A model generated the notes under the pieces. It was given only the letters and a program-made list of their open reading frames with translations. It did not search any database and had not been told where the DNA came from. From Clostridium_AT radicumherbarum (GTDB taxonomy: Bacteria; Bacillota; Clostridia; Clostridiales; Clostridiaceae), in NCBI RefSeq assembly GCF_045310525.1, contig NZ_JBJHZY010000001.1, positions 1,054,001-1,118,000 of the forward strand: DNA of 64,000 nt, in the 5' to 3' direction. The translations under genes were made by a program, and so were the position numbers. This document shows positions 17,972-27,130 of this stretch, one piece after another (position 1 is the first letter of the stretch; each line of letters starts with the position of its first letter).

Positions 17972-18025
17972 AATGGCATCCATATGACTTATTTATAAAT
18001 AAGTCATATGGATGCCATTTTATTC
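17972..18025 (+). terminator. Perfect long palindrome after the antiporter gene
   Basis: AATGGCATCCATATGACTTA and the bases that follow form a 48-base perfect palindrome (17972-18019), then TTTATT. It ends the antiporter transcript and insulates it from the polysaccharide locus. Confidence 0.85.
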
Positions 18026-18051
18026 ATATTATATTACATAATATGTGAGGG

Positions 18052-18729
18052 GTGAGAGAAATTAAGATCATAAATGATTACGAAGCCATCGCACCTAACG
18101 ATAATCTAAGAATTAATGATAAATCCTTATACTATCATATTTTAAAGAGAATTATTGACTTATGTGGTTCTGTAATTGGAATGATAATATTTGCCCCACT
18201 CATGTTAATAACAATGCTTGCAATAAAAATAGATTCTAAAGGACCAGTTATTTTTTCACAAGAAAGGGTTGGTAGATCACATAAATCTTTTAAAATGTAT
18301 AAGTTCCGTTCAATGAAATTCAATGCTGAAGAAGAAAAACATTTACTTATTCATAGAAATGAAATGAGTGGACCTATGTTTAAAATTAAAGAAGATCCTA
18401 GAGTAACTAAAATAGGAAAATTTATTAGGGGTACTAGTATAGATGAACTACCACAGCTTTTTAATGTAATAAAAGGAGAAATGAGCTTAGTTGGTCCAAG
18501 GCCAAGTTTACCAAGTGAGGTCTGCAAATTTGAAAAGTGGATGCTAAAAAGATTAGAAGTAAAACCTGGCCTTACTTGTTACTGGCAAGTTAGAGGAAGA
18601 AATGATATAGGATTTATTGATTGGATGGAACTTGACTGTAAATATGTTGATGAAAGAAATACTTTAGTTGATATATCACTTATTCTTAAAACTTTTAAGA
18701 AACTTTTAGGGGATAGTCACGCAAGATAG
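18052..18729 (+). CDS. Undecaprenyl-phosphate sugar-1-phosphate transferase (initiating, WcaJ/CpsE C-domain type)
   Basis: The 225-residue protein is the catalytic domain only. One N-terminal hairpin membrane segment (residues 30-60, IIDLCGSVIGMIIFAPLMLI) is followed by the family motifs FSQERVGRSHKSFKMYKFRSM, GKFIRGTSIDELPQLFNVIKGEMSLVGPRP and KPGLTCYWQVRGRN. It transfers a sugar 1-phosphate to the membrane lipid undecaprenyl phosphate, the first step of repeat-unit assembly. The GTG start has a GAGG element unusually close, so the precise start is uncertain. It is the first gene of the polysaccharide locus. Confidence 0.92.
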   Translation: MREIKIINDYEAIAPNDNLRINDKSLYYHILKRIIDLCGSVIGMIIFAPLMLITMLAIKIDSKGPVIFSQERVGRSHKSFKMYKFRSMKFNAEEEKHLLIHRNEMSGPMFKIKEDPRVTKIGKFIRGTSIDELPQLFNVIKGEMSLVGPRPSLPSEVCKFEKWMLKRLEVKPGLTCYWQVRGRNDIGFIDWMELDCKYVDERNTLVDISLILKTFKKLLGDSHAR

Positions 18730-18740
18730 GGGGAAAAGCA

Positions 18741-20111
18741 ATGGAAAATATAAATATAGTAGACTTCCATTTTATGAATTCATTAATAGATAGTAGTAAC
18801 AAGAAGGTTAGAGATGAAAGGGTATGTGTTATTGGACAAGGGTTTGTTGGACTCCCTCTTGCCTTAAGCTTTGCACTCAGAGGCTGTGGAACAATTGGCG
18901 TAGATGTGGAGGAAACCTTAATTTCACAAATAAATGCAGGTATAACTTCCCATACTGAAAAATTTCATGAAATGTCCATAGAAAAAGTACTAAAGTTACA
19001 GTTAGAAGCTAACAGGTATATAGCTACAACTAATGCTGACATGGCTATCCAAAATAGTAATGTCATTATTGTAACTGTAGGCATTCCAATAGAAGAAGGA
19101 ATTCATAAAATGGATTATTTGGAAAATGCCTGCAGGATCATCGGTAAAAATATAAATAAGAATAGTTTAATAATTATTAGAAGTACCGTAATACCAGGAA
19201 CCACAGAAGAGCTAATACTGCCTATTATTGAAGAAGAATCTAATATGAAAGCAGGAAAGGACTTTTATCTTGCTTATGCCTCAGAAAGAATCGCAGAAGG
19301 GCTTGCCTTTGAGGAATTTGAAAATATGCCAACCTTAGTAGGCGCCGTAGATGAAGAGAGTTTAAATAGGGCAGCAAAGGTATTAGCTATAGTATGTAAA
19401 GCAGAAATAGTAAGGGCTAGCTGCATAAAAGCCGTGGAGACTTCCAAGGTATTTGAAAATGTTCAAAGAGATGTTAATTTAGCTATGTCCCAGGAGTTTG
19501 CAAGATTCTCTGAAGCAATGGGAGTAGACATTTTCGAAGTAATTAAACTTGCAAACACACATAAAAGAGTTAATCTTTTAGTTCCAGGAGCAGGAGTTGG
19601 GGGCTATTGCATACCAAATGCCTATTACTATCTTCTTCCTAAGGCTAAGGAATACGAAGTTGAGCTTGAAATGGTGAAGCTTGCAAGAGATACAAATTCA
19701 AATATGCCTCTTTTTATAGTTAGCAAGGTAAAAGAATTATTAAATATTGAAGGGAAAAAGTTAGAAAGTAGTAAAATTGCAGTTTTAGGGTTGGCAATGA
19801 AGGACTATTCAAATGATGATAGATTAAGTCCCCCTATAGAAATATGTAAGCGGCTAATAAACTTAGGCGCTGAGGTAAGAGCTTATGACCCTGTTATTAC
19901 TACAGAATATGATTTTAAAGTTAAAAGTCAAGAAGAAGCCCTAGGTAATGCAGATGCCCTTATTATACTTACTAAACAAAAGGAAATTAAATACTATACT
20001 TTTGAACACTTAACAAAGGTAATGGCTAAAAAAGCTGTTTATGTTGATTGTAAGGGAGTATTAAATATGAAGGAAGCAAAAAAGCATGGGATTAATTATT
20101 GGAGAATTTAA
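18741..20111 (+). CDS. UDP-sugar dehydrogenase (UDP-ManNAc / WecC-like)
   Basis: The 456-residue protein is a UDP-glucose/GDP-mannose dehydrogenase-family enzyme. It has a Rossmann NAD site CVIGQGFVGLPLALSFALRG (from residue 30), the central ERIAEGLAFEEFENMPTLVG region and the catalytic Cys in GAGVGGYCIPNAYYYL. It makes a four-electron oxidation of a UDP-hexose to a uronic acid, probably UDP-ManNAc or UDP-GlcNAc to the aminouronate, supplying an acidic sugar for the polymer. No 2-epimerase is visible in the window. It lies 11 bases after the transferase gene. Confidence 0.85.
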   Translation: MENINIVDFHFMNSLIDSSNKKVRDERVCVIGQGFVGLPLALSFALRGCGTIGVDVEETLISQINAGITSHTEKFHEMSIEKVLKLQLEANRYIATTNADMAIQNSNVIIVTVGIPIEEGIHKMDYLENACRIIGKNINKNSLIIIRSTVIPGTTEELILPIIEEESNMKAGKDFYLAYASERIAEGLAFEEFENMPTLVGAVDEESLNRAAKVLAIVCKAEIVRASCIKAVETSKVFENVQRDVNLAMSQEFARFSEAMGVDIFEVIKLANTHKRVNLLVPGAGVGGYCIPNAYYYLLPKAKEYEVELEMVKLARDTNSNMPLFIVSKVKELLNIEGKKLESSKIAVLGLAMKDYSNDDRLSPPIEICKRLINLGAEVRAYDPVITTEYDFKVKSQEEALGNADALIILTKQKEIKYYTFEHLTKVMAKKAVYVDCKGVLNMKEAKKHGINYWRI

Positions 20112-20112
20112 A

Positions 20113-22017
20113 GTGAGTAATATTAAAAGATTATCAAAAAATTTAATTAAAAAAATATATTTTTCACTTTTAGAATCCTATGAAAAGTTTATCTCTGGAG
20201 GTCTAAACAGTGATTACTTTATGGGCTTTAAAACAAAATGTAATTTTTTCTTTAATTTAACACAGAAAAATAATTATTTAAATGTATTAGAAAAGCTTAA
20301 AAAAGTAGATGATATTAAAAAGGACGGGGGAAAAATTTGCTGCCATGTATTTAATTTATTTGCTTCAGGTGATAAATATTTAAGTGAATGCATTGAATGG
20401 AGTAAGGACTTTAAGACAGGTTTTAAATGGGAAAATAAATATTACAAGAATATAAAGATTGTTGATTTAAATAATAATTCTGATGTGAAGGTTCCATGGG
20501 AACTTTCACGCTTTCAGCATTTTTTTACTATAGGAAAAGCCTACTTACTAACAAGCAATAAAAAATATTCATTGGAATTTACAAAGGAAATTAAGGATTG
20601 GATAGATAAAAATCCTATTAAAAGGTCAGTAAATTGGACATGCACTATGGAGGTAGCTATAAGAGCTGTAAATTGGATAGCAGGATATTTCTTCTTTAAA
20701 GAAAGTATGGATATAGGAAAGAAATTTTGGAATAAATTTAATAAAAGCTTATATCTTCATGGTGAATTTATATTTAAGAATTTAGAAAATAAGGGATTGG
20801 TTACAGGTAATCATTACTTGTCTAATATAGTTGGCCTCATATGGTTAGGACTATATTTTAAAGACTTTGAAGATCCTAATGGGAAAAATGCTCCTAAGTT
20901 ATGGTTAGATTTCGGCATTAGTGAAATTGAAAAGGAAATGTTAGTCCAGGTAAATGAAGATGGAACTGATTATGAAGCTTCTACTGCCTACCATAGATTA
21001 GTAACCGAGCTGTTCTTATTGACAACTATATTCTGCAATAAAAATGATATAAAATTTTCAGATAAGTATATGAGTAAATTAGAGAAAATGTGTGAATTTT
21101 TAATGGATATAACTAAATCAAATGGATTAGCCCCTTTAATTGGAGATGTGGATGATGGAAGATTTATTATAATCTCGGATTATTACACTTGGGTAAAAAG
21201 GGATTTCAGACATATTCTTTATATAGCTGGAGAATTCTTTAATAGAGAGGACTTTAAATTTTACGGAAAGAAATATAAAGAAGACGCATTATGGATTATA
21301 GGACCAGATTCAGCGTTAAAAAGTGTTAATCCGCCTGTAAAGCTAAAGTCTAAAGCCTATAAAGATGGAGGATATTATATACTGCGAAATGAAAAAATTT
21401 ACTGCTTAATTAGGTGTGGAGAACTTTCCTTTAGAGGTTTAGGGGTTCACAGTCATAATGATCAACTAAGCTTTGAATTAAATGTAGATGGGGAGGATTT
21501 TATTATTGACCCTGGGACATTTGTTTACACAGCTGATTATAAAATGAGAAATCTATTTAGATGTACCAAGATGCATAACACCATAAGTATTGAAGACTGT
21601 GAACAGAATTATTACGAAGAGCAAAATTTATTTTATATGAAGGAACAGACAAATGCCAAATGCATGGAATTTGACGACAATAAATTTGTTGGAAGGCATT
21701 ATGGCTTCAAAGCTAAATGCGGAATTATACATGAGAGGACTATTGTATTAAAGGATGATCATATAGAAATAACAGATAAGCTTATTAGTGAAAACAAAAA
21801 GGTATCAACTAAAGATTTAAATATAATAGCTAATTTCACCTTAAGTGAAGGTGTAGAAATTATTAAATCTAAAGACTCCATAGAGCTTATTAAAAACAAG
21901 AAGATAATAAAATGGAATTTTTCAAACAATATAATGATAAAGGATAGCTACTTAGCAAGGAGTTACGGTGATTTAAAAGATACTAAGAAGCTTGAAGTTC
22001 TTATAAACTTAAATTAA
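20113..22017 (+). CDS. Heparinase II/III-like polysaccharide lyase family protein
   Basis: The product is about 634 residues. An N-terminal alpha/alpha toroid (residues 60-370, including NWTCTMEVAIRAVNW and GNHYLSNIVGLIWLG) is followed by a beta-sheet domain with the family hallmark HSHNDQLSFELNVDGEDFIIDPGT. Such lyases break uronate-containing chains and are often encoded inside capsule clusters, where they may trim or release the polymer. No signal peptide is visible, so it may act in the cytoplasm or be exported unconventionally. The GTG start at 20113 is chosen because GGAG lies 8 bases before it. An aminouronate made by the preceding dehydrogenase would fit a lyase. Confidence 0.82.
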   Translation: MSNIKRLSKNLIKKIYFSLLESYEKFISGGLNSDYFMGFKTKCNFFFNLTQKNNYLNVLEKLKKVDDIKKDGGKICCHVFNLFASGDKYLSECIEWSKDFKTGFKWENKYYKNIKIVDLNNNSDVKVPWELSRFQHFFTIGKAYLLTSNKKYSLEFTKEIKDWIDKNPIKRSVNWTCTMEVAIRAVNWIAGYFFFKESMDIGKKFWNKFNKSLYLHGEFIFKNLENKGLVTGNHYLSNIVGLIWLGLYFKDFEDPNGKNAPKLWLDFGISEIEKEMLVQVNEDGTDYEASTAYHRLVTELFLLTTIFCNKNDIKFSDKYMSKLEKMCEFLMDITKSNGLAPLIGDVDDGRFIIISDYYTWVKRDFRHILYIAGEFFNREDFKFYGKKYKEDALWIIGPDSALKSVNPPVKLKSKAYKDGGYYILRNEKIYCLIRCGELSFRGLGVHSHNDQLSFELNVDGEDFIIDPGTFVYTADYKMRNLFRCTKMHNTISIEDCEQNYYEEQNLFYMKEQTNAKCMEFDDNKFVGRHYGFKAKCGIIHERTIVLKDDHIEITDKLISENKKVSTKDLNIIANFTLSEGVEIIKSKDSIELIKNKKIIKWNFSNNIMIKDSYLARSYGDLKDTKKLEVLINLN

Positions 22018-22083
22018 TTGTACTAATGGAGATATTAAAGTAAAGCTTTGATATTAGATTAGCCATGGAAGGAAGGTGGAATA

Positions 22084-23478
22084 ATGCTGAAGCAATTAAT
22101 AAAAAGCTCTCCTGGATTTATAGAGAAACCAGCTAGATATATATATACAAGTTTACCTGATTATATCAGGTATGGTAAAAATTTTAGAAGCCAATATAAG
22201 TTTCTAAATAAGTCGCAATGGTGGACAAGCCAGCAGCATGAGGAATATCAGTTTATACAGCTTAAAAAATTATTAGAACATTCTTATAAGAATGTACCTT
22301 ATTACACAAATATTTTTACAGAAAGAGGAATCAAGCCAGAGAACATTAAAAGCTTCAAAGATTTAAAAAAGCTTCCCTACCTAACTAAAGAATTAGTACG
22401 AAATAATCTAAAAGATTTGGTTGCAAAAAATTATAATATAAAAAAATTAAAAATAGTTACTACTAGTGGTACTTCAAGAATCCCAATGGATTTTTATATT
22501 GAGCCAATTATTGATAAAGCCAGAGAATGGTCCTTTATAGTGAATTTATGGAATAGGATTGGTTATGATCCAAAGAAAATTAATAATAATGTAATCTTAA
22601 GGGGAATTATTCCTAAAAATGGATTATACGAATATAAGGGAAAAGACCTAATACTTTCATCCTTTCAAATGACGGAAGAAAACATGAAGAACTATGTTGA
22701 ACTAATTAAGGGATTTAATCCAGATTTTATACAAGCGTACCCTTCGTCTATTCATTTATTATCTAAATATATTCTAAGGAATAAATTAGTAGGAAACTTT
22801 CATAAGCTAAAATGTATATTATGTTCTTCTGAAAATTTATTTGACAATCAAAGGCTTGACATAGAACAGGCTTTTAGAGTAAGAGTATACAACTTTTATG
22901 GTCATTCAGAACATGCGTGTTTAGGTGGAGAATGTGAACTAAGCAATTATTTTCATATTCAAAGCGAATATGGATATACCGAAATAATAAATGAAGATGG
23001 ACAAGACGTAAAAGAAGAAGGGGAAATAGGAGAAATAGTTGCTACAGGGTTTAACAATTTTGCAATGCCTTTTATAAGATATAAAACAGAAGATTTAGTT
23101 GTGAATTCTAATGAGAAATGCAATTGTGGTAGGAATTATAAGCTAATTATTAAAGTTGAAGGAAGAAAGCAAGAGTTTTTAATCGATATGTTTGGAAGAG
23201 CAATAACTGCTACTTGGGCTGGGTTCCCATTAAGGCAGATAGAGAAAAAAATAAACTCTTTTCAATATATTCAAAATGAACCTGGAACATTGCTACTAAA
23301 TATAAAATCTTTTGAAGAAATAACAGATGAAGATATAAAGAACATAAAAAAAGTCTTTGATTTGCATTACAAAGGCTTTGAATTACAGATAAAAAGTGTA
23401 GAAAATATAGAAAGAATTAGAGGTGGAAAATTTAAATTTTTAGTACAAAATATAGATGTTAATACCAATGAAAGCTAA
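22084..23478 (+). CDS. PaaK/CapK-like adenylate-forming protein, copy 1
   Basis: The 464-residue protein resembles phenylacetate-CoA ligase and the capsule protein CapK. The ATP-binding loop reads TTSGTSRIPMDFYIE (around residue 130), the second motif FYGHSEHACLGGEC, and the acceptor region IRYKTEDLVV with the CNCG zinc-like pair. It probably activates a carboxylic acid as an acyl-adenylate for attachment to the polysaccharide or its precursor. No CoA pathway genes lie nearby, which argues against phenylacetate metabolism. A close paralogue follows directly, evidence of a tandem duplication. Confidence 0.82.
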   Translation: MLKQLIKSSPGFIEKPARYIYTSLPDYIRYGKNFRSQYKFLNKSQWWTSQQHEEYQFIQLKKLLEHSYKNVPYYTNIFTERGIKPENIKSFKDLKKLPYLTKELVRNNLKDLVAKNYNIKKLKIVTTSGTSRIPMDFYIEPIIDKAREWSFIVNLWNRIGYDPKKINNNVILRGIIPKNGLYEYKGKDLILSSFQMTEENMKNYVELIKGFNPDFIQAYPSSIHLLSKYILRNKLVGNFHKLKCILCSSENLFDNQRLDIEQAFRVRVYNFYGHSEHACLGGECELSNYFHIQSEYGYTEIINEDGQDVKEEGEIGEIVATGFNNFAMPFIRYKTEDLVVNSNEKCNCGRNYKLIIKVEGRKQEFLIDMFGRAITATWAGFPLRQIEKKINSFQYIQNEPGTLLLNIKSFEEITDEDIKNIKKVFDLHYKGFELQIKSVENIERIRGGKFKFLVQNIDVNTNES

Positions 23479-23539
23479 TTAGTTTGTGGATATATAATAA
23501 ATTTATAGATTCACTGTATTTTAGAAGGGTAGTGTAGTA

Positions 23540-24937
23540 GTGCTAAAGGAATTTATAAAAAACTCTCCAAATTTTATTGAGAAACCAGCTAGATATATAT
23601 ATGCCAGCATACCGGATTATATTAGATATGGTAAAAACTTTAGAAAGCAATATAAATTTCTAGAGAAGTCTCAGTGGTGGACTAGGGAGCAGCATGAAGA
23701 ATATCAAATGTTGCAGATAAAGAGGTTATTAGAGCATGCTTATAAAAATGTTCCTTATTACACAAGAACATTTAATGAAAGGGAAATTAAGCCTGAGGAT
23801 ATTAAATGTTTTAATGACTTAAAAAAGTTACCTTATTTAACAAAGGATGTTGTGAGAAGTAATTTAGAAGATTTAGTTGCAAGGAATTATGATAGGACCA
23901 AGTTAGAAATGCATACTACTAGTGGCACTTCGGCAATGCCAATGGACTTTTATATAGAGCCTAAAATTGATGAAATCAGGGAGTGGGCTTTCATATCAAA
24001 CATATGGAGTAGAGTAGGGTACGATGTTAATAAGATAAACAAGTGCGTAATATTAAGGGGAAATATTCCCCAAAATGGATTTTATGAGTATAAGGGTAGA
24101 AATTTAATACTCTCATCCTTTCAAATGACTGAAGAAAATATGAAACAATACATTAAACTAATTGAAATTTTTAATCCTGATTTTTTACAGGCATATCCAT
24201 CTTCCATTCATTTATTATCAAAATATATTTTAAGGAATAATATAAATGTAAAATTTCATAAATTAAAATGTGTGTTATGTTCTTCCGAGAATTTATATAA
24301 ACTTCAGAAACAAGATATTGAACAGGCTTTTGGAGTAAGAGTGTTTAGTTTTTATGGACATGCGGAGCATGCCTGTATAGCTGGTGGGTGCGAACAAAGT
24401 GATTACTTCCATATACAAAATGAGTATGGATATACTGAAATAATTAATAAATATGGGCAAGAGGTTAGTTGCGAGGATGAGATAGGGGAGATAGTGGTAA
24501 CAGGATTTAATAATTTCGTCATACCATTTATTAGATATAGAACTGGGGATTTAGTGGTCAATACAAATGAAAGGTGTGAATGTGGAAGAAATTACAGGTT
24601 GATTAAGAAAATAGACGGCAGAAAGCAGGATTATTTTGTTGATAGAAGTTGGAGGATAATTCCTTCAACTTGGTCCGATTACCCATTATGGCTTATTAAA
24701 CAAAAAATATCTTCTTATCAATATATTCAAAGTGAACCTGGAAAGTTGATTCTTAATATACAATGCTATGATGAAATTGTAGATGAGGAAATTAAAGCCA
24801 TGAAGGATGTGTTTGGTTCATATTATCCCGCATTTGATCTGAAGATTTGTATTGTAGAATATATCGAAAGGACTAAAAGAGGAAAATTTAAATTTCTAAT
24901 ACAAAATCTAGATTTTAATAAACTTGAGGGGAAATGA
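23540..24937 (+). CDS. PaaK/CapK-like adenylate-forming protein, copy 2
   Basis: The 465-residue product is strongly similar to the preceding one: 47 of the first 60 residues are identical by eye. Motifs are TTSGTSAMPMDFYIE, FYGHAEHACIAGGC, IRYRTGDLVV and CECG. The GTG start has AAGGG about 10 bases upstream. The ATP-site loop residues differ (SAM in place of SRI), and the C-terminal region around residue 380 differs more, so the two copies may handle different acids. The gene ends 5 bases before the next start. Confidence 0.82.
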   Translation: MLKEFIKNSPNFIEKPARYIYASIPDYIRYGKNFRKQYKFLEKSQWWTREQHEEYQMLQIKRLLEHAYKNVPYYTRTFNEREIKPEDIKCFNDLKKLPYLTKDVVRSNLEDLVARNYDRTKLEMHTTSGTSAMPMDFYIEPKIDEIREWAFISNIWSRVGYDVNKINKCVILRGNIPQNGFYEYKGRNLILSSFQMTEENMKQYIKLIEIFNPDFLQAYPSSIHLLSKYILRNNINVKFHKLKCVLCSSENLYKLQKQDIEQAFGVRVFSFYGHAEHACIAGGCEQSDYFHIQNEYGYTEIINKYGQEVSCEDEIGEIVVTGFNNFVIPFIRYRTGDLVVNTNERCECGRNYRLIKKIDGRKQDYFVDRSWRIIPSTWSDYPLWLIKQKISSYQYIQSEPGKLILNIQCYDEIVDEEIKAMKDVFGSYYPAFDLKICIVEYIERTKRGKFKFLIQNLDFNKLEGK

Positions 24938-24941
24938 ATTC

Positions 24942-26096
24942 ATGGGAGATTTAAATAAATTTAAAAATTCATATTGGTTATTGAAATTAAAGGAAATAAA
25001 ACATCGGTTAACATATGTTACATCAAATGAGAGAATGGCCATTTCTATGGAAAGATATAAAAAATGTGAGAATAAAAAGCCTATAAGACAAATTAAAAGT
25101 GAAATAAAATTATGTAAAAAATATTGGGGATGTTATCCGCTTCATTATTTTCGTTATGATTTATATAGAAAGGACAAACAATTATCAGGAAAAGAGCTAA
25201 TAAATTATATACCAGAATTCTTTTTTTATCGAATATTTTTACCCTATCATGACTCAAATAAATATGCAGTATTAATTGATGAAAAAAATATAACAGAACA
25301 AATATTTCGAAGCTTAGGAATAAACCAACCTAAAGCTTTATATAAGATAATAAACAATAATTTATACAATATTGAAATGAAAAATCAAAATTATCTAGAT
25401 TTCAAATTGGATTTAGAAGTTAATAAATATCCAAAGATCTTTGTGAAACCATCTAATGGACAAGGAGGCAATGGAATATACGTTTTTCATAGAAGAAATA
25501 ATGGAATTTATAAAACTAAACTTGAAGAAGAATTAAATAAGGAATTTCTAGATGAGCTTCACAAAAAGGGAGACTATATATTTCAGTTAGCAGTTAATCA
25601 GAATAAAAATATTTCAAGTATATATCCTGACTCTGTTAATACCTTTAGAATTGCTACTGAAAATAAAATGGGTAGTGTTAGAATCCTTTGTGCAACGTTG
25701 AGAGTAGGTAAAATGGGTAATGAAGTTGACAATGGCAGCCAAAATGGTTTAGTTCTTGAAATTAATATTGACACTGGTAAAATTAAAGAATTTGCAGTTA
25801 CTGAAGAAGGGGAGAAGTTCTATAACCACTCTGATACGGGGTTTGAATTTAGAAATTTTAAAATTCCAGAATGGGCTAGGATAAAGGAGTTTACTATGGA
25901 TAGTGCAAGAAAATTGCCTCAGTTTACTTATTTGGGCTGGGATATTGCACTTGGAGAGGAAGGACCTTTGGCAATTGAAACAAATATGAACTTTGGTTTA
26001 GATCATTACCAAATATCCATCGGTGGGTTAAAGGATATATTTTTAATAGATAATCCGGATTTTTATTGGGAAAATAAAGGGGTGTTTGGAAGATGA
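24942..26096 (+). CDS. ATP-grasp protein of the sugar-transfer-associated type
   Basis: The product is about 384 residues. It has the hallmark ATP-grasp glycine loop FVKPSNGQGGNGIYVF, NTFRIAT, and the Mg-binding end YLGWDIALGEEGPLAIETNMNF. This matches the sugar-transfer-associated ATP-grasp family found in capsule clusters, thought to join an amino acid or carboxylate to a sugar or lipid. The start ATG 24942 follows an AGGGG element inside the end of the previous gene. It lies directly after two adenylate-forming genes, which suggests a shared modification step. Confidence 0.82.
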   Translation: MGDLNKFKNSYWLLKLKEIKHRLTYVTSNERMAISMERYKKCENKKPIRQIKSEIKLCKKYWGCYPLHYFRYDLYRKDKQLSGKELINYIPEFFFYRIFLPYHDSNKYAVLIDEKNITEQIFRSLGINQPKALYKIINNNLYNIEMKNQNYLDFKLDLEVNKYPKIFVKPSNGQGGNGIYVFHRRNNGIYKTKLEEELNKEFLDELHKKGDYIFQLAVNQNKNISSIYPDSVNTFRIATENKMGSVRILCATLRVGKMGNEVDNGSQNGLVLEINIDTGKIKEFAVTEEGEKFYNHSDTGFEFRNFKIPEWARIKEFTMDSARKLPQFTYLGWDIALGEEGPLAIETNMNFGLDHYQISIGGLKDIFLIDNPDFYWENKGVFGR

Positions 26097-27130
26097 TAGT
26101 TCAAGTAGGACCATACCCTGAGCCTATTGGAGGTATATCAGTATATATTAAAAGAATGAAACAGTATATGGATCTAATTGGTATAAAAAATGAGGTGTGG
26201 GATACAAGCGGAGTGAAGAAAAAAGAAAGCGGAGTAATAAATGTAAGGCTTAGATATATGCCATTTAGGCTTATACAAAGAAAAGATGTAGACATAATTC
26301 ATTATAATTTATGCGGCTTTAAATCTAAAATTTATATAGGTATTTTAAATAAATTATTTTTTAAAAATAGAAAAAAAATAATAACTATACATGGAGATTA
26401 TTCTACCTTTTTTTTAAAAGATAGAAAATATATTATTAGAGCTTTGAATAGCTTCGATTGCATAATATGTGTTAAGGCTGGTGATTCAAAGCGGCTTGTG
26501 GATGCAGGGGTGAATAAGCCAGCATATGATATATCTGCATTCTTGTTTCCTTTGAAAAGTACAGAAAATATAATACCCGATTATATAAGTGAATTTATTA
26601 AGCAAAAGAGATTTATTATTTCTGCTAATGCATCTTCTATGCAATTTTTTAATAACATTGATTTATATGGAATAGACATGTGTATAGACCTAGTGGCAGC
26701 ATTAAAAAACAATAATTTAGATATTGGATTAATATTTTGCCTTCCTTACATTGATAATGATACTTATTATAAAGAATTAGTAAACAGAATAAATGAAGGT
26801 GGAATACAAGAGAATTTTTTATTTGTTCATGAAAACATAGAATTATGGAAAATTATTGAAAGGTCAAACCTATTTATTAGACCAACTTGTAATGATGGTT
26901 ATGGTGTATCGGTAGCTGAAGCCGTATTTTGCAAGGTTCCTGCTATTGCTAGCGATATATGTGATAGACCTAATGGCACTATTTTGTTTAAATCTAGAAA
27001 CTTTAAAGATCTTTTTGAAAGGACAGTTGAAGTCATAAAAAATTATGACTTTTTCAAGAAAAAAGTTGAAAATGTAGAATTAATAGATAGTTTAGAAAGG
27101 CTATTAAGTATATATAGAGATTGGAGTTAA
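26093..27130 (+). CDS. GT4-family glycosyltransferase
   Basis: The 345-residue GT-B enzyme begins MIVQVGPYPEPIGGISVYIKR, a typical donor-domain glycine loop, and has SNLFIRPTCNDGYGVSVAEA, the conserved Glu-containing nucleotide-sugar motif of GT4, near residue 265. It adds one sugar of the repeat unit on the cytoplasmic side of the membrane. The start codon overlaps the stop codon of the previous gene (ATGA), so translation is coupled. The donor and acceptor cannot be read from sequence. Confidence 0.85.
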   Translation: MIVQVGPYPEPIGGISVYIKRMKQYMDLIGIKNEVWDTSGVKKKESGVINVRLRYMPFRLIQRKDVDIIHYNLCGFKSKIYIGILNKLFFKNRKKIITIHGDYSTFFLKDRKYIIRALNSFDCIICVKAGDSKRLVDAGVNKPAYDISAFLFPLKSTENIIPDYISEFIKQKRFIISANASSMQFFNNIDLYGIDMCIDLVAALKNNNLDIGLIFCLPYIDNDTYYKELVNRINEGGIQENFLFVHENIELWKIIERSNLFIRPTCNDGYGVSVAEAVFCKVPAIASDICDRPNGTILFKSRNFKDLFERTVEVIKNYDFFKKKVENVELIDSLERLLSIYRDWS

